64,000 nucleotides of DNA, from assembly GCA_031278395.1 (NCBI GenBank), contig JAITKM010000018.1:1-64000 (forward strand), in the 5' to 3' direction. Position numbers and translations under genes: made by a program. This document shows positions 9,098-19,749 of this stretch, in pieces. Below the pieces are notes generated by a model. It was not told the DNA's origin, did not search any database, and saw only the letters and a program-made list of their open reading frames with translations. The stretch comes from Deltaproteobacteria bacterium. Its GTDB lineage: Bacteria > Bdellovibrionota_C > UBA2361 > SZUA-149 > JAITKM01. The stretch's first letter is position 1; each line of letters begins with the position of its first letter.

Positions 9098-11007
9098 AAC
9101 TAGATTCAAAAATACCTGCAGGTTCTTTAGCGGATAAATGGGAGAAATATAAGTTTGAGCTAAAACTTGTCAATCCTGCCAATAAGCGAAAATTTAAGAT
9201 AATTGTAGTTGGTACAGGTTTAGCTGGAGCTTCGGCAGCTGCCAGTTTGGCTGAGCTAGGTTATGAAGTAGATTGTTTTTGTTTTCATGATTCGCCACGT
9301 CGAGCGCACAGTATTGCTGCACAAGGTGGAATTAACGCAGCTAAGAATTATCAAAATGATGGCGATAGCGTGCAACGTTTATTTTATGACACAATTAAGG
9401 GCGGCGATTTTCGGGCTAGAGAAGCTAATGTCTATCGCTTAGCTCAAGTGAGTAACAATATTATTGACCAGTGCGTGGCGCAAGGTGTGCCGTTTGCCAG
9501 AGAATATGGCGGGCTCTTAGCTAATCGTTCTTTTGGTGGAGCTTTAGTGTCGAGGACCTTTTACGCACGTGGACAAACAGGACAACAGTTGTTATTGGGC
9601 GCTTATTCTGCACTTTCGCGTCAAATCGGTTTAGGTAAAGTTAAAATGCACACCTATACTGAAATGTTAGATTTAGTAGTTATCAACGGTAGGGCTAGCG
9701 GTATCACAACGAGAAATTTAAAAACTGGCGAGCTGGAAAGCTGGTCAGCGCACGCAGTAGTTATGGCAACTGGTGGCTATGCCAACGTGTTTTATCTTTC
9801 AACCAATGCACGCGGTTGTAATGTTTCAGCGGCAATGTCAGCGTATAAGAAGGGCGCTTGTTTTGCTAACCCGTGTTATACTCAAATTCATCCGACAAGT
9901 ATTCCTGTGAGTAGCGATCATCAAGCCAAGTTAACGCTGATGTCAGAATCTTTGCGTAATGATGGACGGATTTGGGTGCCCCAAAAACAACATGATACGC
10001 GGCGTCCTGAGCAAATTCCTGAAAATGAAAGGGATTATTATTTAGAACGTAAATATCCAAGTTATGGAAACCTGGCTCCGCGTGATATTTCTTCACGTAG
10101 CGCTAAGCAAGTTTGTGATGCGGGCTTAGGTGTGGGACCTAGTGGTTTGGGCGTGTATTTGGATTTTAAAGATGCCATTGCCAGACTGGGTCAAGAGACA
10201 ATTAAAGCTCGTTATGGCAACTTGTTTCAGATGTATGAAAAAATTACAGGTGAAAATCCATATGTTGAGCCAATGCGAATTTATCCTGCCCCGCACTACA
10301 CGATGGGCGGTTTGTGGGTGGATTATAATTTAATGAGCAGTATTCCGGGTTTGTTTGTGTTGGGTGAAGCAAACTTTTCCGATCATGGAGCAAACCGTTT
10401 AGGGGCGAGCGCCTTAATGCAGGGGTTAGCTGATGGTTATTTTGTCATTCCATATACTATCGGTGGTTATCTAGTGGGAGATAAGCCGGAACAGCATAGT
10501 GCTGAACGCAGTGAGTTTAAGGAATCAAAAGAGGGAGTTAATCAGAGGCTTGAGAAATTGCTGGCGCTTCGGGGTAAGCGCACTTTTAATTCTTTTCATA
10601 AAGAACTGGGCAGTTTGCTTTGGGAATATTGTGGCATGGCAAGAACGGAGGTAGGTTTAAAGAAGGCGTTAGCTAAAATTCCAGAGCTAAGAGAGGAGTT
10701 TTGGCGAAACGTTAATATTTTAGGTGAAAAAAACGATTATAATCAAGCTTTGGAATTAGGTAACCGTGTAGCTGATTTTATTGATTTTGCAGAGTTGCTT
10801 TGCACAGACGCGCTACACCGTACAGAATCTTGCGGCGGACATTTCAGGGAAGAAAGTCAAACAGAGGATGGTGAAGCTAAGCGCGATGATGAACATTTTA
10901 GTTATGTTGGCGCTTGGGAATATCAAGGAGTAGCCAAGGCACCTCTGTTACATAAAGAAGACTTAAAGTTTGAAAATGTGCAGTTAGGAGTTAGGAGTTA
11001 TAAGTAA
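9094..11007 (+). CDS. sdhA: Succinate dehydrogenase/fumarate reductase flavoprotein subunit
   Basis: [70 protein letters not shown]. Confidence 0.95.
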   Translation: MKLDSKIPAGSLADKWEKYKFELKLVNPANKRKFKIIVVGTGLAGASAAASLAELGYEVDCFCFHDSPRRAHSIAAQGGINAAKNYQNDGDSVQRLFYDTIKGGDFRAREANVYRLAQVSNNIIDQCVAQGVPFAREYGGLLANRSFGGALVSRTFYARGQTGQQLLLGAYSALSRQIGLGKVKMHTYTEMLDLVVINGRASGITTRNLKTGELESWSAHAVVMATGGYANVFYLSTNARGCNVSAAMSAYKKGACFANPCYTQIHPTSIPVSSDHQAKLTLMSESLRNDGRIWVPQKQHDTRRPEQIPENERDYYLERKYPSYGNLAPRDISSRSAKQVCDAGLGVGPSGLGVYLDFKDAIARLGQETIKARYGNLFQMYEKITGENPYVEPMRIYPAPHYTMGGLWVDYNLMSSIPGLFVLGEANFSDHGANRLGASALMQGLADGYFVIPYTIGGYLVGDKPEQHSAERSEFKESKEGVNQRLEKLLALRGKRTFNSFHKELGSLLWEYCGMARTEVGLKKALAKIPELREEFWRNVNILGEKNDYNQALELGNRVADFIDFAELLCTDALHRTESCGGHFREESQTEDGEAKRDDEHFSYVGAWEYQGVAKAPLLHKEDLKFENVQLGVRSYK

Positions 11008-11059
11008 AAGACTTCTTATTTTTCTTCCAACGGGGAGACTTTTTAACAGATAAAACAAA

Positions 11060-12418
11060 ATGGCGAACAATAATGTTAAACGTCTTTGGGACAAAGGCGA
11101 TACGATTGATTCTTTGATGATTCAACTTACTGTTGGTGATGACCACATTATCGACCGTGAAATGATTGTTTGGGATTGTATTGGCTCTGCAGCGCACGCC
11201 AAAATGTTGCTTTCAATCGGTATGTTGTCGCAAAAAGATGTAAAGAATTTGCTATTAGAACTACATAATATATATGTCCGGGCGTCTGAAGGTAAAATTA
11301 ATATTCCTCTAGAATTAGAAGATGCTCATAATATGATTGAAAATTTACTCGTTGATAAACTAGGCGAGACTGGAAAACGAATCCATGCTGGACGTGCTAG
11401 GAATGATCAGATTCTTGTTACTACTAGGTTATATTTAAGATATGTATTGATCCAGATTTTGCTTAAATTGATTGCTTTCACGCATCTTTGTTTTGAACGT
11501 TATGCTGAACTTAAAGACATCCCACTTCCTGGTTACACGCATATGCAACTTGCGATGCCGTCGAGCGTAGGCATGTGGCTTCACGCCTGGATTGAGCAGA
11601 GCGTCGAGATTGTAAAAGAAGGTTTAAATCTACTTGAGATTTTAAATAAAAATCCGCTTGGCGCGAGCGCAGGTTTTGGCTCGAATATTCCACTAGATAG
11701 AAAATTAACAACAAAATTGCTTGGCTTTGGCGAAGTACAGCGTAGTCCGATTGATTGCAACAATAGTCGTGGTCGTTACGAATTAAAACTTTTGCGTTTG
11801 GCAGAAGATATTGCTGGTATGTTTGAAAAAATTGCTTGTGACATTATGCTTTATACAACACGCGAGTTTGGCTTTTTCAAATTACCAATAGAACTTACGA
11901 CTGGCTCTAGCATTATGCCGCAAAAACGTAATTCAGATTTGGCAGAGTTGTGCCGCGCACGTGCCTCAAAAGTACGGGCAACTTCTTTTGAGCTTGCTGG
12001 TGTAATTTCAAAACTAATTTCAAGTTACAATCGTGATTTGCAGTATACAAAAGAGCCAGTGTTGCGTGGTGTACGCGAATTGAGTGATATGTTTAAAATG
12101 GCGGAGTTGTTAGTTGGGCGTTTTGAAGTTCAGTGTGATAGAATTGAAAACGCAATGTTGCCAGAATTATATGCGACATATGAAGCAAACAATATGGCGC
12201 GCGAGGGAATGCCATATCGTGATGCCTACAAGATTCTAGGTAAAAAAGTTCGCGAGCCAAATTATAGTAAGGCTGGTTTGGTCGATGAGTTTAAGGTTAT
12301 TGCAAAACAGACGGATAGCGACGTGCAAGAAGTCCGCGCTGAGTTGGACAAGGTTGAGAAAAAAGTCGAGATGTTGGTGGAGAGTTATGCAAATTTGTCT
12401 GAGGAAATATTTAAATAG
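11060..12418 (+). CDS. argH: Argininosuccinate lyase
   Basis: GSSIMPQKRNSD signature, RIHAGRARNDQILVTTRLYLR, PLPGYTHMQLAMPSS. Confidence 0.93.
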   Translation: MANNNVKRLWDKGDTIDSLMIQLTVGDDHIIDREMIVWDCIGSAAHAKMLLSIGMLSQKDVKNLLLELHNIYVRASEGKINIPLELEDAHNMIENLLVDKLGETGKRIHAGRARNDQILVTTRLYLRYVLIQILLKLIAFTHLCFERYAELKDIPLPGYTHMQLAMPSSVGMWLHAWIEQSVEIVKEGLNLLEILNKNPLGASAGFGSNIPLDRKLTTKLLGFGEVQRSPIDCNNSRGRYELKLLRLAEDIAGMFEKIACDIMLYTTREFGFFKLPIELTTGSSIMPQKRNSDLAELCRARASKVRATSFELAGVISKLISSYNRDLQYTKEPVLRGVRELSDMFKMAELLVGRFEVQCDRIENAMLPELYATYEANNMAREGMPYRDAYKILGKKVREPNYSKAGLVDEFKVIAKQTDSDVQEVRAELDKVEKKVEMLVESYANLSEEIFK

Positions 12419-12578
12419 TAAAGGGTGTAAAAGGCGTGATAAAATTAAATTATTTCGAACAGGGCTTTTAATAATATAAACTTCTTGCGGTTTTAGTGGG
12501 TTTATAATAATGTCTGACAATTTTTTAAATTGTGGATTACCAAAAAACTGCAATAATTATTCTTTAAAATATAATTTT

Positions 12579-12839
12579 ATGATTAAAAATTTTTTAAAAC
12601 TATCTCTCTTATTAATTCTACCAGTGTTGTTGTTGGCTTGTTCTTTTAGTGAAATCCCAAAAAACAAAGTTAAACGAGTTGGTGAATTACCTGAAGACTA
12701 TTCGGTTCAACAACGTAATTATGACGCACAAAAATACGAGGTCGAATCAACTAAATGGGGACAAGCGGAAACAAAGCCTTACGAACAGCGTTATCGTGAT
12801 CATGAAGACCCGTTCATATATCAAGGAAATATTAAGTAA
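12579..12839 (+). CDS. Small putative lipoprotein (start trimmed)
   Basis: Signal peptide with lipobox-like LLLACS. Confidence 0.5.
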   Translation: MIKNFLKLSLLLILPVLLLACSFSEIPKNKVKRVGELPEDYSVQQRNYDAQKYEVESTKWGQAETKPYEQRYRDHEDPFIYQGNIK

Positions 12840-12847
12840 ATTAAGTT

Positions 12848-14074
12848 ATGGTTTGGTTAAATGAACTTTTAGTTGGTGACAATGTCGGACACATAGTTTT
12901 TTTGTTTGCTTTAGTTATTGCTTTGGGTATTACGCTAGGGCGTATTAAAATTTTTGGGGTCTCGCTAGGCATGACCTTTGTTTTGTTTGTAGGCATTGTG
13001 GTAAGCCATTTTGGTATGCAGTATATCGATACAACAAAAACTCAACACTTTATGAATCCAGAGGTTTTGCATTTTGTTAGAGAATTTGGCTTGATTCTTT
13101 TTGTCTATGCTGTGGGGCTACAGGTTGGTCCTGGATTTTTAGAGACTTTTAAAACTGGCGGGCTAAAGCTTAACTTGTTAGCTACTGCAATTGTTTTTCT
13201 GGGAGTATTAACGGCAGTTGCGATTCATTATATTACAGGGATTGATATGCCAACTATGGTCGGCATACTTTCTGGAGCAATTACCAATACACCTGGACTA
13301 GGCGCGGCTCAAAATACTTACGCCAACCTAGGCGGTGATCAAAATATTCTTGGAACTGCATATGCTATGAGCTATCCCTTAGGCGTAACTGGTATTATCC
13401 TTTCAATTATTGCAATTAGAATTATTTTTAAAATTGATCTTAACCAAGAAGCCAACCAAAAAGCCGAACTAAAGTCAGAAGCAACTGCAAACTCTGGAAG
13501 TGGGGACGCGGTGACAAAACATACTGACGAGCCACATTTAATTCCAATTTTTGTTGGTATTTTGCTAGGCGTTATTTTGGGTAGTATTCCTATTTATATT
13601 CCAGGCACACCACAACCAGTTAAATTGGGTTTGGCTGGCGGACCGCTAGTCATGGCTATCTTAATGAGCGCGTTTGGTCCAAAATTTAATTTTCCTACTC
13701 GGATTACAAAAAGCGCTGCTTTGATGTTGAGAGAAGTTGGAATTTGTTTGTTTTTAGCTTGTGTTGGGCTTTCAGCTGGAGAGCGTTTTGTCGAGACGGT
13801 TGCGAGTGGTGATGGTCTGCTTTGGATCGGGCTGGGAGTTATTATTACTATCGTGCCGCTGATGTTTGTCGGAGTTTTAGCTTATAAAGTCTTCAAGGTG
13901 GATTATTTTATACTCATGGGAATGATGGCTGGTAGCACCACGGATCCGCCAGCTCTTTCATATTCTGTGGGTGCCAGTGGCAGTGATAAGCCGTCTATTG
14001 GTTATGCCACGGTTTATCCGCTAACCATGTTTTTAAGAATCATGACTGCGCAACTTTTAATTCTTTTGTTTTGA
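12848..14074 (+). CDS. AspT/YidE-type putative transporter with two membrane halves and no central RCK_C domain
   Basis: Repeated motifs [21 protein letters not shown] and [36 protein letters not shown]. Confidence 0.8.
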   Translation: MVWLNELLVGDNVGHIVFLFALVIALGITLGRIKIFGVSLGMTFVLFVGIVVSHFGMQYIDTTKTQHFMNPEVLHFVREFGLILFVYAVGLQVGPGFLETFKTGGLKLNLLATAIVFLGVLTAVAIHYITGIDMPTMVGILSGAITNTPGLGAAQNTYANLGGDQNILGTAYAMSYPLGVTGIILSIIAIRIIFKIDLNQEANQKAELKSEATANSGSGDAVTKHTDEPHLIPIFVGILLGVILGSIPIYIPGTPQPVKLGLAGGPLVMAILMSAFGPKFNFPTRITKSAALMLREVGICLFLACVGLSAGERFVETVASGDGLLWIGLGVIITIVPLMFVGVLAYKVFKVDYFILMGMMAGSTTDPPALSYSVGASGSDKPSIGYATVYPLTMFLRIMTAQLLILLF

Positions 14075-14110
14075 GTAGGGGGGGGGGAATTCCCTAAGGC
14101 ATGTTTTAGT

Positions 14111-14154
14111 AATTTTGCTAAGAGATTGCCGAAGACAATGTTCTTAGCAAAATT
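14111..14154 (+). terminator. Long hairpin AATTTTGCTAAGA ... TCTTAGCAAAATT
   Basis: 13-bp perfect stem plus inner ATTG/CAAT helix. Confidence 0.55.
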
Positions 14155-14256
14155 TGTAACAAAAATCACCGTTGGAAAATTATAGTAAATCGTCGTTTAT
14201 TGGCAGTGATTTTTGGCTCGTCTCTATGAGTGCTCGGTTATTATTATGTTTAAATT

Positions 14257-15024
14257 ATGAAAACAGACAAATTAAAAAAATTGTTATTGTTTTTTGCTAT
14301 TGCATTTAGCTCTGTGGTTGTGTCTCAAGCTTATGCGGTAGCTGAATTTGTTTGTAAAACCGACGTTAATACAGAATATTACGAACCAATTCTTAATAAG
14401 GTTAGTCAAGCCAGCGCCAGAATTAAAAGCTTAAAAGCTGATTTTGTGCAGGAGTCTTATCTGTTAGGTTTAGATAAAATTGAGAATAGTTCGGGCAAGG
14501 TTTTGTTTCAAAAAACAGCTAAGATGCGTTGGGATTATCAAGCTCCAGAAAAACAGTTATTTGTTATGGATGGCAAGTCTGTTTGGTATTATCAGCCGTC
14601 ACAAAATCAAGTTATGTTGAGCGATTTAAATGCGTCGTTTAAATCCAGTGTGCCAGTCTCGTTTTTACTCGGCTTAGGGACTTTGACTGATACTTTTATT
14701 TTACAAAATGCTTGCCACACCCAAATTGGTATTTTGTTGAACTTAACTCTGAAAGAAAGCGATGACAGTTTAGATAAATTTTATCTTTTAGTGCGCCAAA
14801 AAGATTATACCCCACTTGGGGCTAAAATCGTAGATTTAGGTGGAAATGAAACATCGATTGTATTTAAAAATTTAGTTCTGAATCAGTCTATCAAAGCCGC
14901 TGAATTTTCTTTTGTGCCGCCTCAAGGTTTGGATATTATAGATAATCGTAATCCAGTGGCATTACCTTCAAGAAATAACCAACTCCAGAGGCAACCTCAA
15001 CTCCTTGAAGAGGATATTTTATAA
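14257..15024 (+). CDS. lolA: Outer-membrane lipoprotein carrier protein LolA
   Basis: IKSLKADFVQESYL...GKVLFQKTAKMRWDYQAPEKQLFVMDGKSVWYYQPSQNQV. Confidence 0.88.
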   Translation: MKTDKLKKLLLFFAIAFSSVVVSQAYAVAEFVCKTDVNTEYYEPILNKVSQASARIKSLKADFVQESYLLGLDKIENSSGKVLFQKTAKMRWDYQAPEKQLFVMDGKSVWYYQPSQNQVMLSDLNASFKSSVPVSFLLGLGTLTDTFILQNACHTQIGILLNLTLKESDDSLDKFYLLVRQKDYTPLGAKIVDLGGNETSIVFKNLVLNQSIKAAEFSFVPPQGLDIIDNRNPVALPSRNNQLQRQPQLLEEDIL

Positions 15025-15041
15025 TAGAGTAAGTAAAAATC

Positions 15042-16436
15042 ATGTCGCATACTGTTTCGATTATTTCATTAGGTTGCGCTAAAAATCTAGTTGATTCTGA
15101 GGTCATGTTGGGGAAGTTGATAGAAAAAGGTTTTGTGGTTGCTCCAGACTTGGAAGCTGCTGAGTTAATTTTAGTTAATACTTGTGGTTTTTTACAAAGC
15201 GCCGTTGAGGAGGCAATAGATAAAATTTTAGCAGCGGCAGAATACAAAAAGACAGGAGTCTGTAAAAAGCTGGTGGTTGCGGGGTGTCTGGTGGAGCGTT
15301 ACCGTAAAAAATTAGCCCAAGAACTCCCGGAAGTTGATGCCTTTCTTTCAGTTGATGAGATTTTAAAAATTGATTTTGATTTACAAACCTCAAAGGAGGT
15401 TTGGGATACTGAGCGCCTAGCCAGTTTTTTATATGATGATGCCATGCCGCGCGTGTTAAGTAGTGGCGGACATCTAGCGCATCTTAAGATTGCTGAAGGG
15501 TGTAATCGTCCTTGCGCTTTTTGTATTATTCCTAAAATACGAGGCAGGTATCGCTCAAGGGATTTAACTTCTGTGCTGCGTGAGTTCAACAATTTAATTA
15601 TGAGTGGCGTTAAAGAAATAGATTTAATTGCCCAAGATACAACTAATTATGGGCGTGATTTAGAGGGAGGAAAATTTTCCATTCATACCGTCTTTGATGA
15701 AATTTCCAAAATTAACGCTAGCCACGATTTTTGGGTGCGCTTAATGTATGCTTATCCGCTGGGTATTGACGAACGCTTAATTAAGCAGCTGCGAGATGAA
15801 CCTAGAATTTGTAATTATCTTGACCTACCACTACAACATATTAGTGATAAACTTTTAAAAAGTATGTGCCGTCCATTAGGTGCAGCTGGAACTCGTGAGT
15901 TGGTAAGTAATATAAAAAGGTGGAATCCGGAATTGGCATTGCGGACTAGTTTGATTGTAGGTTTTCCTGGTGAAACCCAAGCAGATGTTGATTTGCTTGA
16001 AGATTTTATTGCAGAAGGGCATTTTGAGCAGCTTGGGGTATTTGTCTATTCGCCGGAAGAAGAAGCCAAAGCATTTAAGTTAGGTAATGATCTTTCAGAG
16101 AAAACCAAGCAAGAGCGCTTGAAAAGGCTGATGTTAGCCCAAAAAAAAGTAGTTAAGCAAAAATTGAGCAATCGTCTTGGAACTAGACAAAAGGTTTTAG
16201 TTGAAGGGATTCATCCAGAAACTAACTTATTGTTAGTTGGACGTAGCGAGTGGCAAGCTCCAGAAGTTGATGGTGTAGTGTTGATTAATGAAGTGGAAGA
16301 TGCGGAGCAATCAAGTGTTGTGAGTACTGATAATGTTTTAGATGTTTCAAAATATTATAATCGTTTTGTGGAAGTCGAAATCACAGAAACTAAAGGCTAT
16401 GATTTAATTGGCAAAGTTAAACGTATTTTGACCTGA
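15042..16436 (+). CDS. rimO: Ribosomal protein S12 methylthiotransferase
   Basis: ISLGCAKNLVDSEVMLG, radical SAM CNRPCAFCIIPKIRGRYRSR, DLPLQHISDKLLKSM. Confidence 0.93.
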   Translation: MSHTVSIISLGCAKNLVDSEVMLGKLIEKGFVVAPDLEAAELILVNTCGFLQSAVEEAIDKILAAAEYKKTGVCKKLVVAGCLVERYRKKLAQELPEVDAFLSVDEILKIDFDLQTSKEVWDTERLASFLYDDAMPRVLSSGGHLAHLKIAEGCNRPCAFCIIPKIRGRYRSRDLTSVLREFNNLIMSGVKEIDLIAQDTTNYGRDLEGGKFSIHTVFDEISKINASHDFWVRLMYAYPLGIDERLIKQLRDEPRICNYLDLPLQHISDKLLKSMCRPLGAAGTRELVSNIKRWNPELALRTSLIVGFPGETQADVDLLEDFIAEGHFEQLGVFVYSPEEEAKAFKLGNDLSEKTKQERLKRLMLAQKKVVKQKLSNRLGTRQKVLVEGIHPETNLLLVGRSEWQAPEVDGVVLINEVEDAEQSSVVSTDNVLDVSKYYNRFVEVEITETKGYDLIGKVKRILT

Positions 16437-16709
16437 CTGACTATATTATTTCAAGCTTGCAATATAATAGAAAAATCAAAATATGTTCGATTATCTGCCC
16501 CGATCACTATGAATTTGCTATGAATTAACTATAAAAATATAGATAAAAAGTAGTGATTAAATAAAAATATCCTGCACACTTAAGTCGTGTATCACGATTT
16601 ATACTTGTTATTAGTCAACTTAAGTGATACTTCAAGCGACTTGTATTGTAGGGGAAACCCTTGTGGTTGTCCTTCATGGCGTTCAACAGAATTCTTAACA
16701 GTAAGTTTC

Positions 16710-18224
16710 ATGAAAGATTTGCAAGATAATATAGCCTTTGGACGAACAAATTTTGCTTATCCGTTTTATTCTAATTCAACAACAATAATTCATGACCTTA
16801 ATATAAAGTCTATTTCAAATAATTTTTTACAAAATGGTTTAAACTCGCTAGCCGAACTTGTTGCTGAAGTTACTAATTCATATTCCTCTGTTATTTTTTG
16901 GGCTAAGCCGGATAAAACCTTACAAATAGCAGCCTTTCATACTCAAAGCGAGGAGTTTATACCTACTGCGCAAATTAAATTTGGTACGAGTTTAGTGGGC
17001 TGGGTCGCTGAAAATAAAACTAAACTCTTAGTTAGTCCCTTTGAGCATTCCGCTAGGTCTTTGCTCTATTATTCAGATGATCAAGAATTAAAAAGTTTTT
17101 TGGCAATTCCTATTTTAGACGCTGCCCAAAACCTGCTTGGCGTTTTGGTTTGCGATAGTCAAAACGTTGCTAGCTATACACAAAATACAGAGAAAATCCT
17201 CGGCGGAGTTATTCAACAAATCTTAAACTTACATTTAGCGGATGCTGCCTTAGCTCTAAATACGCCGCAAAAACAAAGCGACCCAGATGTGCTAACTAAG
17301 TTTATCGAAAGTTTAAGGCTACAAATTACAGAAGAAGGTTTATTTAATTTAGCTAGTCGTATTCCCAAAGAAATTGCTGATTATGCTGCGTTAGTTGTGG
17401 TGAGTTCTGCTGAAAGAGGTGTGGGGGTAGGGAATTTTTACTCGACTTCAAAAGATGAACAATTAAAGCATCGCTTGTTAGAAACAATCTGTCGACATAA
17501 AAGAGTTTTATGTAGCGAAAAAAACGTTAGAATCTTGTCGCAAAACGATGCTGTAGAACAAAAAGCATTTTTATCTATTCCGTTTCGCGTCTTAGAAAAA
17601 GAAGCTGGTTCTTTAAATTTTACTACTGCGCCAGGCGTAGAGTTTTCAGACAATGAGATTAATAGTTTAGAAACTTTAGCTAAAGTTATTGGTCAGACCT
17701 TAGAAAATATTCGCCTCAAAGAACGCTTAATCGGACACAATCTTTGGACAACTCTTTCGTGGAAGATTTTTTTTGCGCAAGCTAATTTGCTTTTGCAACA
17801 ACGAACTAAAACTAAAGAGGAACTTGGTTTAATGCGGATTGAATTTAGTAATCTCGAAAGCTTGGAAAGAAATTTTTCTATTCTTTCAACTTTAGAACTT
17901 TTAGAAAGAGCAACCCGACTTGCTGAACAGGTGAAAAGGCAAAATTCGGCTATTTGTAGGATTTATGAAAGCAAACTTTATATTTTGACTCCTGCAGAAG
18001 AAGTGCCGTCTTTTGCTAACAGATTTTGTAAGATGATAGAAAAACTTTACTTAACAGATAGAACTAGTGGTATTACTAAACAACAGTGTGAAATGCTACT
18101 AAATAGTGTATCTATTCTTTCGGCGATTGCTCCAAATGACGGCGTAACGCTAGAAGAATTAATTTCAAAAATACACAATCTTTCAAATGAATTAACTGCA
18201 TATAAAAAAAGGGGCATTTCCTAA
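16710..18224 (+). CDS. GAF-domain protein, putative signalling (start trimmed to MKDLQDN)
   Basis: Tandem GAF-like segments FGTSLVGWVAENKTKLLVSPF...SFLAIPILDAAQNLLGVLVCDS and FSDNEINSLETLAKVIGQTLENIRL. Confidence 0.7.
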   Translation: MKDLQDNIAFGRTNFAYPFYSNSTTIIHDLNIKSISNNFLQNGLNSLAELVAEVTNSYSSVIFWAKPDKTLQIAAFHTQSEEFIPTAQIKFGTSLVGWVAENKTKLLVSPFEHSARSLLYYSDDQELKSFLAIPILDAAQNLLGVLVCDSQNVASYTQNTEKILGGVIQQILNLHLADAALALNTPQKQSDPDVLTKFIESLRLQITEEGLFNLASRIPKEIADYAALVVVSSAERGVGVGNFYSTSKDEQLKHRLLETICRHKRVLCSEKNVRILSQNDAVEQKAFLSIPFRVLEKEAGSLNFTTAPGVEFSDNEINSLETLAKVIGQTLENIRLKERLIGHNLWTTLSWKIFFAQANLLLQQRTKTKEELGLMRIEFSNLESLERNFSILSTLELLERATRLAEQVKRQNSAICRIYESKLYILTPAEEVPSFANRFCKMIEKLYLTDRTSGITKQQCEMLLNSVSILSAIAPNDGVTLEELISKIHNLSNELTAYKKRGIS

Positions 18225-18296
18225 AAATAACAGCGACATTTTGGGAAACGCGTTTAAAAAGTTTAATATAAAAAATTAAGAAGGAGGAATGATATA

Positions 18297-19430
18297 ATGC
18301 TGACGGATAGACTAAACCAGAATATCGACACAATAATTCGCAGATCAGACGTGGATTGTGAATGTAGTAATATATATGATAAAGAAAGTAACACTCGTTC
18401 AAATAGCTGGCTAAATATTTTTAGTGGATTTTTAGGACAAGAGCTAGCCATGGACTTAGGCACAGCTAATACTTTGATTTACATGAAGGGTCGGGGAATT
18501 GTTTTAAATGAGCCGAGTGTAGTGGCTGTTTATACTGATACTGGTGAGCCGTTTGCTGTTGGACGTGAGGCTAAAGAAATTTATGGCAAAACTCCTAAAA
18601 AAGTTAAGTGTATAAGACCACTCAAAGATGGAGTAATTGCAGATTTTAATATTACGGAGATAATGATTAAAAATTTTATTTCTCGAATTTGTAACAAGCT
18701 TTGTCTACGTCGTCCGAAAATGATTATTAGTGTTCCATCTGGTGTTACCATGGTTGAAAAACGAGCTGTTCAGTCAGCAGCCTATCAAAGTGGCGTTGCC
18801 ACTGTTAAATTAATGGAAGAACCAATGGCGGCAGCAATTGGCTCTGGTATTCCAGTGCATTCAGCATCGGGACATATGATTGTTGATATTGGCGGTGGCA
18901 CGACAGAAGTTGCCGTAACTAGTTTAGGAGGGACAACTTATTCAGAATCAATACGTATTGCTGGCGATGAGATGGACGAAGCGATTGAAAATTTTATTAA
19001 AAAAGCCTTTAATCTGCAAATTGGTAAATATGAAGCGGAAAAAATAAAACTAACTATCGGTTCTGCTATGCCTATGACAGAGACTAGAGAAATAAAAATT
19101 TTTGGTAGTGATTTAACTACAGGTTCGCCACGAGAGTTAATTATTGATGATGCGATAGTGCGTCATGCTCTGAAAGAGCCAGTGCAAGCTATTGTGGATG
19201 CAGTGGTTAGAGCGTTAGAGAGAACAAGTCCAGAGTTAGCTGAAGATATTATCGAAAATGGAGTATGTATTGCTGGCGGTGGCGCGTTGTTAAATGGTTT
19301 GCCAGAAAGACTTAGTTTAGAAACGGGTTTAAAGTTTTATCGAGCGCAGGATCCGCTAACTGCAATTGTTCGTGGTGATGGCGCTGTCTTGGAAGCCATG
19401 AAAGAGTATGAGCAAGTGTTTATTGCGTAA
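18297..19430 (+). CDS. mreB: Rod shape-determining protein MreB with a ~50-aa N-terminal extension
   Basis: MDLGTANTLIYMKGRGIVLNEPSVVA; preceded by aaggaggaatgatataATG. Confidence 0.95.
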   Translation: MLTDRLNQNIDTIIRRSDVDCECSNIYDKESNTRSNSWLNIFSGFLGQELAMDLGTANTLIYMKGRGIVLNEPSVVAVYTDTGEPFAVGREAKEIYGKTPKKVKCIRPLKDGVIADFNITEIMIKNFISRICNKLCLRRPKMIISVPSGVTMVEKRAVQSAAYQSGVATVKLMEEPMAAAIGSGIPVHSASGHMIVDIGGGTTEVAVTSLGGTTYSESIRIAGDEMDEAIENFIKKAFNLQIGKYEAEKIKLTIGSAMPMTETREIKIFGSDLTTGSPRELIIDDAIVRHALKEPVQAIVDAVVRALERTSPELAEDIIENGVCIAGGGALLNGLPERLSLETGLKFYRAQDPLTAIVRGDGAVLEAMKEYEQVFIA

Positions 19431-19433
19431 TTT

Positions 19434-19733
19434 ATGTTTAGAGGGGGCTTTAGATATTTTTTTGTTTTTTTATTTTTAGTTACTTTGGCAAGTAGTTGTG
19501 ACCTGGATTTGCAAGGGCAAAATATAAATGATGTTTCAAGAGTTGAAACACAGCCGCAAGATTTAGTTTATTATGTTGAAGCTCCTTATGAATCTCTAGC
19601 GGAGATTGTTACGCGTTTCACAGCGGATACTAACAACATAGACCCGGTTGCCAGAATTAACGCTGTAGATCCTAATGCCTTACTTAAACGCGGACAATTA
19701 ATTCGTATTCCACATTATATGTTAAAAAAGTAA
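19434..19733 (+). CDS. LysM-domain putative lipoprotein
   Basis: Signal with SSC lipobox; LysM-like YYVEAPYESLAEIVTRF...NAVDPNALLKRGQLIRIP. Confidence 0.65.
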   Translation: MFRGGFRYFFVFLFLVTLASSCDLDLQGQNINDVSRVETQPQDLVYYVEAPYESLAEIVTRFTADTNNIDPVARINAVDPNALLKRGQLIRIPHYMLKK

Positions 19734-19749
19734 GTTTTGTCTGCCTCCG

